Assembly (NCBI RefSeq): GCF_000636015.1
Contig: NZ_JFZJ01000011.1
Location: 1 to 47,324, forward strand
Origin: Rhodomicrobium udaipurense JA643
Lineage (GTDB): Bacteria > Pseudomonadota > Alphaproteobacteria > Rhizobiales > Rhodomicrobiaceae
Direction: 5' to 3'
Length of the DNA stretch: 47,324 bases
The notes under the pieces were generated by a model. The model had not been told where the DNA came from. It searched no databases and saw nothing but the letters and a program-made list of their open reading frames with translations. Below, piece by piece: positions 32,378 to 40,544 of this stretch (position 1 is the stretch's first letter; every line of letters begins with the position of its first letter). A program made the position numbers and the translations under genes.

Positions 32378-32867
32378 GATTCAACGCATATCGGGTCAGA
32401 ACGCCGCGCAAAGGGCCGCGAAAGGCCGCTTGCATTCGTCTCAAGCGGGTGCAATAAGTCGAGTTTGATGGTGCTTCGATGGTCTTGATCATCGAAGTTA
32501 ATGGGTAATCAGGCTGACATTCCATCCTTTACAAAGAAGGATGGATACTTGGCATTGCTCGCGCAGGAAAGTTTTCCGCGGCGAAGCGGCAAGTTTGCCA
32601 AGCTATTACCGGCCATTGGAACAGACCAAATCCGCTGGAGGGTGGTTCAGACGCTATGATGACCTTCAACTCTACCGGCCGGTTTCTGATTTGTCGCGGA
32701 ATCGCCGACGCCTTCTGAGGAGCGTTGCTGATGTCGCTGTGGCATTTTCGGACAACGGCTCATATCGGATTATGGCGTAGCTCACGCTTCCGGCTTTGTC
32801 CACCCCGCGACATCATCACACTCATCAACAGGCGTTGACGGGACAGCGGCCCCCAAGGAGGCGATGC
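32378..32867 (+). promoter_or_regulatory. Gene-free bchE leader with two tandem hairpins
   Basis: This 490-base stretch between btuF and bchE has no gene I can support. Two perfect stem-loops lie close together: CTTCGATG (32474-32481) pairs with CATCGAAG (32490-32497) across an 8-base loop, and TCCATCCTT (32521-32529) pairs with AAGGATGGA (32537-32545) across a 7-base loop. Neither has a proper T-run on the plus strand. They could end the btu operon or be operators or leader elements for bchE. I did not find a clean PpsR/CrtJ site (TGT-N12-ACA) or FNR site. A strong ribosome binding site AAGGAGG (32855-32861) precedes bchE. Confidence 0.5.
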
Positions 32868-34694
32868 ATGCGGATAGTACTTATCCATCCTAATTATCAT
32901 TCGGGCGGCGCCGAAATCGCGGGCCGATGGTCCCCTGCATGGGTGGCCTATCTCGCCGGTTATCTGAAGGCGGGCGGCTATTCCGACATCCGCTTCATCG
33001 ACGCGATGACGGACAACCTCACCGAGGACGAGCTCCGCGCGATCCTTGTCGAGGAAAAGCCCGACATCATCGGCTCGACGGCCATCACGCCGTCCATCTA
33101 CAAAGCCGAGCGCGTGCTCCAGATCGCCAAGGAAGTTCACCCCAACGTGGTGACGGTGCTCGGCGGCATCCACGGCACGTTCATGTATTCGCAGATCCTG
33201 CACGAAGCCCCGTGGATCGACGCCATCATCCGCGGCGAAGGCGAAGCAGTGATGCTGAACCTCGTGAAGGCGATCGACAAGGGCGAATGGCCCGACAGTC
33301 GCGGCCAGGTCCACGGCATCGCCTATCAGGAAGGCTCGAAGGTCATCGCTACCCCGGCCGAGCCGCCGATCCGCGACGTCGATACCATCGTCGCCGACTG
33401 GTCCATCCTCGACTGGACGAAATATCACTACATCCCGATGAACACGCGCGTCGCCACGCCGAACATGGCGCGCGGCTGTCCGTTCACTTGCTCCTTCTGC
33501 TCGCAGTGGAAGTTCTGGCGCGACTATCGCGTGAGAAAGCCGAAGCTCGTCGTCGATGAAATCGAGACGTTGGTGCGCGATCACAATGTCGGCTTCTTCA
33601 TCCTCGCCGACGAAGAACCGACTATCAACCGCAAGGCGTTCGTGGCGTTCTGCGAAGAGCTGATCGAGCGCAAGCTGCCGGTTCTATGGGGCATCAACAC
33701 CCGCGTAACCGACATCCTTCGTGACGAAGACCTGCTGCCGATGTACCGCAAGGCGGGCCTCGTGCACATCTCGCTCGGCACGGAAGCGGCGGCGCAGCTC
33801 AACCTCGACCTGTTCAACAAGGAAACGACGGTTGCGCAGAACAAGAAGGCTATCGACCTTCTCCGCGCGAACGGCATCGTGACCGAGGCGCAGTTCATCG
33901 TCGGCCTCGAAAACGAGACGCTCGAAACGCTCGAAGAAACCTACAAGATGGTTCGCGAGTGGAACCCGGACATGGCCAACTGGTCGATGTTCACGCCGTG
34001 GCCGTTCTCGGACCTCTACCGCGAACTTGGCGACACGGTCGAAGTGTTCGACTTCGAGAAGTATAACTTCGTGACGCCGATCATGAAGCCGAAGGCTATC
34101 GACCGCGGCGAACTGCTCGACGGCGTGATGAAGAACTACCGCCGCTTTTATATGAACAAGGCGCTGTGGGGCTATCCGTGGGTGCGTGGCGACAAGGTGC
34201 GCCGCAAGTATCTGCTCGGCTGCCTGCAGGCGTTTCTGCTCTCGGCTTATCAGCGTCAGTTCTACGATCTCGGCAAGCGTGGCTACTGGGGTCCGCAGAC
34301 GAAGAAGAAGCTCAAGTTCGACTTTGACTCGTCGCGGACGCTGGAAAAGACACCCGAGCTTGAGATTTCGTCGAACGCGTGGAAAGCCGCGCCGAAGCGC
34401 AAGGCCGAGGCCTCTCCGATGGCTGCGGCTGCCGCGAAGGTGCGTGGTGAGGACGCCAACGATCCGCAGAAAGTCATGGCTTGCGGCGGCGGCGACCAAC
34501 AACTCGACGAAGCGACGATGGCTGCTGCCATCGGCGGCAGTGTTGCGAAGCCGACGATGGACGCAGGCTGCGGTTGCTCGGGAGAGTCGAAGCACGAGCA
34601 TACAGAAAGCGGCGAGTGCAAGGGCCATGGGCCGGAAGGCAGCTGCGGTTGCGAAACGGCCGAAGCGAAGTCCGACACGCCCGCCAAGGTTTAG
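32868..34694 (+). CDS. bchE: Anaerobic Mg-protoporphyrin IX monomethyl ester cyclase BchE
   Basis: BchE makes the fifth (isocyclic) ring of bacteriochlorophyll without molecular oxygen, converting Mg-protoporphyrin IX monomethyl ester to protochlorophyllide. It needs SAM, a 4Fe-4S cluster and cobalamin. The 608-residue product has a B12-binding-like N-terminal domain (about 1-150, beginning [17 protein letters not shown]) and a radical SAM domain with C204, C208 and C211 in [20 protein letters not shown], followed by the family block [10 protein letters not shown] and [13 protein letters not shown] near 475. After about residue 485 it carries an extra tail of about 120 residues whose last 70 are Cys/His/Gly-rich. 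The ATG at 32868 has AAGGAGG six bases upstream. No riboswitch is seen directly ahead of it. Confidence 0.95.
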   Translation: MRIVLIHPNYHSGGAEIAGRWSPAWVAYLAGYLKAGGYSDIRFIDAMTDNLTEDELRAILVEEKPDIIGSTAITPSIYKAERVLQIAKEVHPNVVTVLGGIHGTFMYSQILHEAPWIDAIIRGEGEAVMLNLVKAIDKGEWPDSRGQVHGIAYQEGSKVIATPAEPPIRDVDTIVADWSILDWTKYHYIPMNTRVATPNMARGCPFTCSFCSQWKFWRDYRVRKPKLVVDEIETLVRDHNVGFFILADEEPTINRKAFVAFCEELIERKLPVLWGINTRVTDILRDEDLLPMYRKAGLVHISLGTEAAAQLNLDLFNKETTVAQNKKAIDLLRANGIVTEAQFIVGLENETLETLEETYKMVREWNPDMANWSMFTPWPFSDLYRELGDTVEVFDFEKYNFVTPIMKPKAIDRGELLDGVMKNYRRFYMNKALWGYPWVRGDKVRRKYLLGCLQAFLLSAYQRQFYDLGKRGYWGPQTKKKLKFDFDSSRTLEKTPELEISSNAWKAAPKRKAEASPMAAAAAKVRGEDANDPQKVMACGGGDQQLDEATMAAAIGGSVAKPTMDAGCGCSGESKHEHTESGECKGHGPEGSCGCETAEAKSDTPAKV

Positions 34695-34704
34695 CGAAAA
34701 GAGA

Positions 34705-34764
34705 AGCGCCGCCGGATATGGCGGCGCTCCGATCTCCTGAGGCCGGGTTCGCCCGGCCTTTTTT
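34705..34764 (+). terminator. Double hairpin terminator of bchE
   Basis: The first hairpin pairs AGCGCCGCC (34705-34713) with GGCGGCGCT (34720-34728). The second, AGGCCGGG-TTCG-CCCGGCCT (34740-34759), has a UUCG-type tetraloop and is followed by T at 34760-34764. This is a textbook intrinsic terminator 46 bases after the bchE stop. Confidence 0.92.
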
Positions 34765-34786
34765 ATGCCTGCGTTCCATCGGTTCG

Positions 34787-35245
34787 TTATCGCGACAAAC
34801 CGAACTGGATTTCGATCCGATGATAGGCCGCTCCTGGCCCGTTCCAATCATGATAGATTTCCCGGCTCTCCCCGGAAAAAACGTGCCGTGATCGTTCGAT
34901 CTCGGCGACGAGCGGTGCATAGCCTTGCGTGAAAAGCGTCCGCAAAGAGCCTTGATGAACGGCTGATGCAACGATGATCGGTTCGAGATGGACGAGTTCG
35001 ATCGCGCCCCGATACTCGTTCGGCCTCTCGATCGGTCGGCAGATGGCCCAGTCGAATGGGGTCTTGCCGGTCTTGGGCAGGTTCTGGGCGATGAAAAGCC
35101 ACGGACCCGATGGCGTCAAATCCGCAGACGCAATCGCGTTTTCTATGATCCGCCCGTACTCCTGCCCGGCTTGTTTCACCTCCGGAATGCAGAGGCGCTT
35201 GGTGAGCCGCAGCGCCCACATGTCAGGAGTTTCCTTGATTTGCAT
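34787..35245 (-). CDS. GyrI-like small-molecule-binding domain protein
   Basis: The 152-residue product resembles stand-alone GyrI/AraC-effector-binding (SOUL-like) domains: it begins QIKETPDMWALRLTKR and has the bipartite alternating pattern with FDWAICRPIE, IVASAVHQGSLRTLFTQGY and the final YHDWNGPGAAYHRIEIQFGL. Such domains bind drugs or other small ligands, and no DNA-binding domain is attached. I chose the ATG at 35245 because GGCGGAG lies just upstream on the minus strand. It is convergent with bchE. The ligand is unknown. Confidence 0.75.
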   Translation of the reverse strand: MQIKETPDMWALRLTKRLCIPEVKQAGQEYGRIIENAIASADLTPSGPWLFIAQNLPKTGKTPFDWAICRPIERPNEYRGAIELVHLEPIIVASAVHQGSLRTLFTQGYAPLVAEIERSRHVFSGESREIYHDWNGPGAAYHRIEIQFGLSR

Positions 35246-35518
35246 AGTCTCCGCCTCCCATTTCACGAATGCGAGTACCGCGCCGCGAGTTTGAAGACAA
35301 ACCCGGACAGGGAACCGCATTCGATTTTTCGTCTTTATGGGAGGCGATTAAGAAAGATTTTTTCTGAGCTAATGCCTGTCGGCGGCGGTAATGGGCGCGA
35401 TCAGCCCGTAAGTTTGAGTTGCCGAAAGACGCCGCTTTTCGCACAATAAGCCAACGGCAGCGCGCAACGGCGCGCGCCTCACCGATTTTCATGCAAGTCG
35501 AACCCATCGGGAAGCATC

Positions 35519-36637
35519 GTGTCTTCTGATTTCTGGTCGCGCAGCTTAGCAAGGATCGCGCGCCTCATCGCGCCGAGAACGATCCGCGTTCGCCGCAAGC
35601 CGGGCGTGCCGTCGCCCTCGCCGTCCGCGCGCGTGCCGCGCCCGCGCCTCGGATCGCCGTCGCGCTTTCCAACCATGGGCCGCATGGATTCGGACTGGGA
35701 GGGCGAATACGACAACGCGACGGGTTGCCGGAATACCGTCTACACAGCGCCGCAGACCGTGGTCGCACCGCAATGGGCGAACGTGACGCTCGGCGTGCTC
35801 GGCACGCAGCGGCTCGACCGCGCCATCGCCCGGAACGCCGCGACGGCTGGCGCGAAGGTCGCGATCCTCGGTGCGCCGCTTCAACCGAAACTGCGCACCG
35901 TCGCGGCGTACCCCGATCCGGCTTCGGTCGTGAAGGGCGCGCGCTATGCGATCCTGCCGGTTTTCGCGCCAGCCCAATCCGCGCAGGCAAGCGCAAGCTT
36001 CGCGCCGGAACGTGCCTACGGCTCCGCGCTGGGCGGCATGAGCGCAGGCGCACATCTGATCGCGCCGCGCGCCGACGCCGCGCTCACGCGACATGCCGCT
36101 GCGCTGGGTCTCACCGTCCACAGCTATGAAGACGGGCTTCGGCCGATCCTCGACGCCGCCTCCGAGGCCATGGACGAGCTTTTTCAGCGCGTCGAAAAGG
36201 CCGGGACGCAGCTTCAAGGCTCCACGGTCTGCGTCATCGCGGGCGAGCGCATCCCGGATTTGCTGATCGTGCGGCTGTCGGTGTCGGGCGCGCGCGTGCA
36301 TCTCGCAACAAACGAGCGCGGGCTGGACGACGCCTTTCCCGGCGTTACGGTGCTCCCGCTTTCGGACTTGCCGGTGAAGTCGCCGAAGTTCGACGCGATC
36401 TTCTCCACCATCAACGGCCCGGTGGTCGACGCGCGCGAACTCGGCAGCTTGCCGGATCACGCGCTCGTGGTCGATCTTGCTGACCCACCGGGCAGCGTCG
36501 ATTTCCAACTCGCCAAACAACTCGGCCGCAAGGCGATCTGGGCGCGCGGCATCATGCGCCGTGTGCCGCCGCTTGGTCAGGCCTATTGGTCCGTGATCGG
36601 CGGGCTTATCGCGTCGCTCGAACAGAACGAAAGCTGA
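35519..36637 (+). CDS. Dipicolinate synthase subunit A (DpaA)-like protein
   Basis: From about residue 88 to the end the 372-residue product aligns by eye with the two-domain DpaA/SpoVFA fold, which in Bacillus makes dipicolinic acid for endospores. Matching points are TLGVLGTQRLDRAI at the N-terminal strand, ARYAILPVFAP, then GSTVCVIAG at the Rossmann strand, then FDAIFSTINGPVV, then ALVVDLADPPGSVDFQLAKQ and GQAYWSVIGGLIASL. The Rossmann glycine motif (GLGRTG in Bacillus) reads AGERIPD here and has lost its second and third glycines. The first 85 residues are basic, Pro-rich and unconserved; a start at 35675 is possible. A partner dpaB is absent. The gene ends 11 bases before cobF. Confidence 0.65.
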   Translation: MSSDFWSRSLARIARLIAPRTIRVRRKPGVPSPSPSARVPRPRLGSPSRFPTMGRMDSDWEGEYDNATGCRNTVYTAPQTVVAPQWANVTLGVLGTQRLDRAIARNAATAGAKVAILGAPLQPKLRTVAAYPDPASVVKGARYAILPVFAPAQSAQASASFAPERAYGSALGGMSAGAHLIAPRADAALTRHAAALGLTVHSYEDGLRPILDAASEAMDELFQRVEKAGTQLQGSTVCVIAGERIPDLLIVRLSVSGARVHLATNERGLDDAFPGVTVLPLSDLPVKSPKFDAIFSTINGPVVDARELGSLPDHALVVDLADPPGSVDFQLAKQLGRKAIWARGIMRRVPPLGQAYWSVIGGLIASLEQNES

Positions 36638-36648
36638 GCCCGCAGGCG

Positions 36649-37416
36649 ATGCGCAAAATTCTCGTCATCGGCATCGGGGCCGGAAACCCGAATTACCTCA
36701 CCGTGCAGGCCATCGAGGCGCTGAACCGCGCCGACGTGTTCTTCATCCCGGACAAGGGCACGGAAAAGGCCGCGCTGCGCCTGTTCCGCGAGGAGGTCTG
36801 CGCGCGCTTTATCCGCGAGCCGCGCTTTCGCGAGGTGGTCGTGCCGATCCCGCGCCGCGCGGAAACGCCCGACTATCGCGCGAATGTGGACGAATGGCAC
36901 GCCGCCATCGAGGCCAGTTACGAGCGGCTGTTCGCGGAGGCGCTCGGGCCGGACGAAACGGGCGCGTTTCTCGTGTGGGGCGATCCGGCGGTGTATGACA
37001 GCACGCTTCGCCTGCTCGACCGGCTTCTCGCGAAGGGCGTCGCGTTCGAGCACGAGGTTATCCCCGGCATCGGCGCGATCCAGGCGCTCGCCGCGCAACA
37101 CAAGATCCCGCTGAACCGTATAGCCGAGCCGGTGCTCATCACCACGGGGCGGCGGCTCGATGAGGACTTTCCGCGCCATCCGGGCAGCGTCGTCGTCATG
37201 CTCGACGGCACGGTGAGCTTCACGCGCGTGCCCGAGCCGGAGACGGTCGAGATCTATTGGGGCGCGTATCTCGGGACGAAGGACGCAATTCTCGTGGCGG
37301 GGCGGCTTTCCGAGGTGTGTGGCGAGATCGAACGGCTTCGCGCCGAGGCCCGCGAGAAGCACGGATGGATCATGGACACCTATCTCATGCGGCGTGTCGG
37401 TGGAGCGTCGGAGTAA
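36649..37416 (+). CDS. cobF: Precorrin-6A synthase (deacetylating) CobF
   Basis: CobF methylates precorrin-5 at C1 with loss of the acetyl group, in the aerobic (late cobalt insertion) cobalamin pathway. The 255-residue product has the tetrapyrrole methylase fold: N-terminal VIGIGAGNPNYLTVQAIEAL, ADVFFIPDKG, GDPAVYDSTLRLLDR and EVIPGIGAIQALAA. I chose the ATG at 36649, where the family N-terminus starts; the frame is open upstream into the DpaA-like gene. No riboswitch lies directly ahead, so it is not under the two cobalamin elements seen further left unless transcribed from afar. Confidence 0.93.
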   Translation: MRKILVIGIGAGNPNYLTVQAIEALNRADVFFIPDKGTEKAALRLFREEVCARFIREPRFREVVVPIPRRAETPDYRANVDEWHAAIEASYERLFAEALGPDETGAFLVWGDPAVYDSTLRLLDRLLAKGVAFEHEVIPGIGAIQALAAQHKIPLNRIAEPVLITTGRRLDEDFPRHPGSVVVMLDGTVSFTRVPEPETVEIYWGAYLGTKDAILVAGRLSEVCGEIERLRAEAREKHGWIMDTYLMRRVGGASE

Positions 37417-37439
37417 GCGGAGTAGGGCCAGCTGCCGCC

Positions 37440-37577
37440 GCGGCGCATCGTGGCGACGGCTCTGAGGCGGGCCGAAACGCGCGTCCGCGCCGCTTTTGGG
37501 CTTACGAACCCCCGCTCAATCCAGAGGCGAGCCGATTCGCCGCACCACATTGCCCGCCCGCGCGCCTCGTTTTTTTT
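37440..37577 (+). ncRNA. Possible structured RNA with terminator just upstream of rsr
   Basis: The 205-base gap between cobF and the TROVE gene contains a long-range pairing GCGGCGC (37440-37446) with GCGCCGC (37487-37493), an inner GACG/CGTC pairing, and a final GAGGCG (37524-37529) with CGCCTC (37563-37568), followed by G and eight T (37570-37577). A T8 run behind a stem, ending only 44 bases before rsr, is the pattern expected of a small RNA gene or of a terminator for cobF. Bacterial Ro60 proteins often have a Y RNA encoded next to them. In GC-rich DNA stems arise easily, so this is tentative. Confidence 0.3.
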
Positions 37578-37621
37578 CTACGACAGGAGCAGCAATCCTT
37601 TTTCGCTCGAGGTGGGCTGCC

Positions 37622-39190
37622 ATGTTCGATTACAGGAAGTTCTTGCTGCGCCGCATCAAGCCGCGCGTCGTGGACACCGTTGCTCTGCCGTTCCCGATGA
37701 ACGACTGGTCGCGGTTTGAGCGCTTCCTCATTCTCGGCTCGGAGAACGGGCGGTATGTGGCGCGGGAGCGGGCGCTCAACGCCGAGCATATTCCCGCCGT
37801 GCTTCGTTCGCTCGAAGTCGGCGGCGCGCATGCCGTTTCGGTGATCGAGGAGAAAAGCCTCGCTTCGCGCGCCCCTTCAAACGCGCCCGCCGTCTTCGCG
37901 CTGGCGCTCGCCGCCGTTCATGGCAATGCGGCCGTGAGGCGCGCCGCGGTCGCCGCCCTGCCGAGGGTGTGCCGGACGACGGATCATCTGTTCCAGTTTG
38001 CCGAGGCGGCGCAGGGCTTGCGCGGGTTCGACCCGACGACGAAGCGCGCGGTTGCTCTATGGTATGCCGAGCAGAAAACCGACGACCTCGCGCGGCAGAT
38101 CGTGACCAGCCGCCAGCGCGCCGGTTGGACGCATCGCGATCTTATCCGGCTTTCGCAGCCGCTCGCGGCGGACCCGGCGCGCAAAGCGCTTTACGATTGG
38201 GTCGCGACCGAAAAGACAAGCTCCGCGCTGCCGTCCGTGGTGAAAGGCTATGTCGCCTTGCAGCATGCGAAAACGGCGGAGGAGGCGGCGACGCTGATCG
38301 CCGCGCATGATCTCCCAATCGAGACGGTGCCGAAGCACTGGCGGCGCGATGAGAAGGTGCTGCGCGCGGTCGTGGAACGCATGCCCGTGAAGACCTTGCT
38401 GCGCGAGCTTGGCCGCCTCACCGCGACAGGCGTGCTGAAATCCTCCGGCGAGGGGCTGAACCTCGTCCTGCCGTCGCTGAGGGACATTACGCGCGTCTGG
38501 CACTCGCATCTGCACCCGTTCGCCTTCCTGCTCGCGCTCGACGACTACCGGAAGGGGAGCGACAACGCGGAGAAGCTCACCTGGGAGCCGCTGCCGCAGG
38601 TCGTGGACGCGCTCGAAGCGGCCTTCCACGCGGCTTTTGCCAATGCCGACACGACAGGCAAGCGGCTTCTGATCGCAGTCGACGGCTCCTATTCGATGGG
38701 CGCCAGTCATGTCGTCGGCACGGGCCTGAGCGCGCGCGATGCTGTCGCCGCGATGGCGCTCGTCTCGGCGTCGATCGAGCGCGAGTGCCACCTCGCCGCC
38801 TTCACCGTGCCGAGCGGTTCGGACGAACAGCGGCTTTTGCCGGTGAATATCAATGCCACGATGCGGTTGCCCGAAGCGCTGCGGGAAATCGCGAACTACT
38901 CATCCGACTCTGTGGATTGCGCGCTGCCGATGCTCTGCGCGCTCGAAAACGATCTCAAGGTCGATGCCTTCGTCGTCTACACCGACAGCGAGGTGCGCGC
39001 GAAATCGGTGCATCCCGCGCTCGCGCTGCGCGAGTATCGCGCACGCTCAGGGATTGCTGCGAAACTCGTGATCGCGGGCGTGGCTTCGGGCGGGTTCTCC
39101 ATCGCCGACACGAACGATGGCGGTATGCTCGATGTCATCGGCTTCAACGAGAAGACGCCGCGCCTGATCTCGGATTTCATCCGGGGCTGA
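37622..39190 (+). CDS. rsr: TROVE-domain RNA-binding protein, Ro60 ortholog Rsr
   Basis: Rsr is the bacterial relative of Ro60. It binds the ends of misfolded or structured RNAs and Y RNAs and can tether RNases such as PNPase. The 522-residue product has an N-terminal HEAT-like TROVE ring (about residues 15-340; repeated helices such as NAPAVFALALAAVHGNAAVR and GWTHRDLIRLSQPLAADPAR) and a C-terminal von Willebrand A domain with the MIDAS motif D354-G-S356-Y-S358 in IAVDGSYSMGAS and AFVVYTDSE further on. The ATG at 37622 has GAGGTGGG upstream. No rtcB/rtcA RNA repair genes adjoin it. A possible RNA is seen upstream. Confidence 0.9.
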   Translation: MFDYRKFLLRRIKPRVVDTVALPFPMNDWSRFERFLILGSENGRYVARERALNAEHIPAVLRSLEVGGAHAVSVIEEKSLASRAPSNAPAVFALALAAVHGNAAVRRAAVAALPRVCRTTDHLFQFAEAAQGLRGFDPTTKRAVALWYAEQKTDDLARQIVTSRQRAGWTHRDLIRLSQPLAADPARKALYDWVATEKTSSALPSVVKGYVALQHAKTAEEAATLIAAHDLPIETVPKHWRRDEKVLRAVVERMPVKTLLRELGRLTATGVLKSSGEGLNLVLPSLRDITRVWHSHLHPFAFLLALDDYRKGSDNAEKLTWEPLPQVVDALEAAFHAAFANADTTGKRLLIAVDGSYSMGASHVVGTGLSARDAVAAMALVSASIERECHLAAFTVPSGSDEQRLLPVNINATMRLPEALREIANYSSDSVDCALPMLCALENDLKVDAFVVYTDSEVRAKSVHPALALREYRARSGIAAKLVIAGVASGGFSIADTNDGGMLDVIGFNEKTPRLISDFIRG

Positions 39191-39195
39191 CAGGC

Positions 39196-39225
39196 GAGGG
39201 GCGGCGCGCTCTCGCGCCCGCCCTC
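39196..39225. terminator. GC hairpin between convergent rsr and GNAT-like genes
   Basis: GAGGG and GGCGCG on the left pair with CGCGCC and CCCTC on the right around a CTCT loop, with a two-base internal mismatch. It lies in the 61-base gap between the two convergent stops. There is no T-run on either side, so its role as terminator is uncertain. Confidence 0.4.
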
Positions 39226-39251
39226 TTGGCCGCGCTCCCGTCGCCCGGCTC

Positions 39252-40544
39252 CTACGCCCGCAGATCGGAATAGTTCGCGAACTTCTTCAGGTGCGGATCG
39301 TACTTGGTCGGCTCCAGATACGGCAACACGACCTTCATCGCCGCGTTGATGACCGGCGAGCGATGCCGCGCGTAAAGGTCGAGCGGGTCTAGTTGCATGC
39401 GCAGATGATGCTTCGGGTCATAGTTCAGCCCGTTGCTGACATAGCGCTGGTAGCCGTTCGCCATCGCCCAGCTCATGATGTCGCGAATGGTGTAATGGTA
39501 GAGGTGCAGATCGAGCGCCACCTCGTAATCGAGGCCGATATACTGGTCGTAGATCGCGTCCTTGTGCACCATGCAGAGGTTGAATGCGACGATCCGGTCG
39601 CCCTGCCGCCAGACAAAGAAGCGCGTGCGGTCGGGCATGCGCTGGCCGAGCGCGCAGAGATAGTCCTTCGTCAGCTTCTCGAAATGCAGCTTCGAGCGGT
39701 TGTAAACGTTGAGATACAGCGGATAGATCTCGTCGACGATGGGTGTGATGTCTTCGACCACGGACATGGTCAGCCCGGCGGACTGAGCGGCCTTGAACTT
39801 GCGGCGCAGATCCTTGCGGGTGGCGCGGCTGAGCGACGCGGCCATGTAGGCGTCGAAATCCTTGTGCGCGGTGCTCAAGCTCGCCATCGGCAAGCTCGGC
39901 AGGCAGATGAAGCCATCGTCTTTCAGATGACCGAGCACCTCGCGATAGGCGGACGGAAACTCCTTGAAGACAATGAGCCCCGCGCGCTCCTTCTTCGCCT
40001 CGTCGAGAGTGGCCTGCGCCAGAAGCGAGCACGTTTTCGGATCGGCGAAAGCGTCGCGGTTGTCCAGATGGCCTTCGCCGGCAATGCAGCCGACCATCAG
40101 CGTGCGGAGTGTGAGGAACTTTGGAAAGCGGTGACGGACTGTGTCCACGGCGGCCTTGATCGTGCCGCTCGCCCCCGCGAGAATGTCCTGATCGAGGACG
40201 AAAAAGGGCTGGATCGCCTTTTGCCGCCCGGCCTGGTCGCGCAGCACGAAATAGCGGTAGCTGTGCTCGGGATGCAGGGTTTCCTGCACGATCCGGTAAT
40301 AGCGTCCGTCCTTGTACTGGCCGCTGAAGGCCGTGTCCCAGCCGCCGGACGCGTCTATTTCCGCGTAGGTCGCCACGCTGACGCTGTCGGGGCCGCGTGA
40401 CGTGCGGGCCTCCGGTGCATAGTCGCGCGGAGGAACGCGGTACAGGACGTCGCTTTCAGGGGCATCGCGCCTCAATGCGGGGCGGACCCTGTTCAATTCG
40501 CCTGCGTCAAAAACCGCGGCTTCCTCGTTCACGAGATCGCTCAT
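39252..40544 (-). CDS. GNAT-fold acyltransferase-like protein (Acetyltransf_6/FemAB-like)
   Basis: The 430-residue product has an acyltransferase-like C-terminal half: YMAASLSRATRKDLRRKFKA, then YNRSKLHFEKLTKDYL, then FFVWRQGDRIVAFNLCMVHK and DQYIGLDYEVALDLHLYHY. These correspond to the Acetyltransf_6 (BioF2/FemAB-like) domain. The N-terminal about 110 residues are less conserved. Related proteins act in cell envelope or exopolysaccharide modification, but no substrate can be assigned. It is monocistronic and convergent with rsr. Confidence 0.78.
   Translation of the reverse strand: MSDLVNEEAAVFDAGELNRVRPALRRDAPESDVLYRVPPRDYAPEARTSRGPDSVSVATYAEIDASGGWDTAFSGQYKDGRYYRIVQETLHPEHSYRYFVLRDQAGRQKAIQPFFVLDQDILAGASGTIKAAVDTVRHRFPKFLTLRTLMVGCIAGEGHLDNRDAFADPKTCSLLAQATLDEAKKERAGLIVFKEFPSAYREVLGHLKDDGFICLPSLPMASLSTAHKDFDAYMAASLSRATRKDLRRKFKAAQSAGLTMSVVEDITPIVDEIYPLYLNVYNRSKLHFEKLTKDYLCALGQRMPDRTRFFVWRQGDRIVAFNLCMVHKDAIYDQYIGLDYEVALDLHLYHYTIRDIMSWAMANGYQRYVSNGLNYDPKHHLRMQLDPLDLYARHRSPVINAAMKVVLPYLEPTKYDPHLKKFANYSDLRA

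Noticed and set aside
32483..32500. A possible FNR site TTGAT near the bchE leader
   Set aside because: The right half does not match ATCAA, and the bases belong to the perfect CTTCGATG hairpin.
32735..32760. A possible PpsR/CrtJ site (TGT and ACA halves) ahead of bchE
   Set aside because: The halves are separated by 11 or 17 bases rather than the required 12, so the match fails.
33684..34847. A 387-codon minus-strand frame over bchE
   Set aside because: It is antisense to bchE, which is unmistakable; no ribosome site or domain supports the antisense frame.
37498..37550. A tRNA or full tRNA-like module upstream of rsr
   Set aside because: Only a vague T-arm-like stretch and a CCA are seen; no acceptor stem or complete cloverleaf could be drawn.
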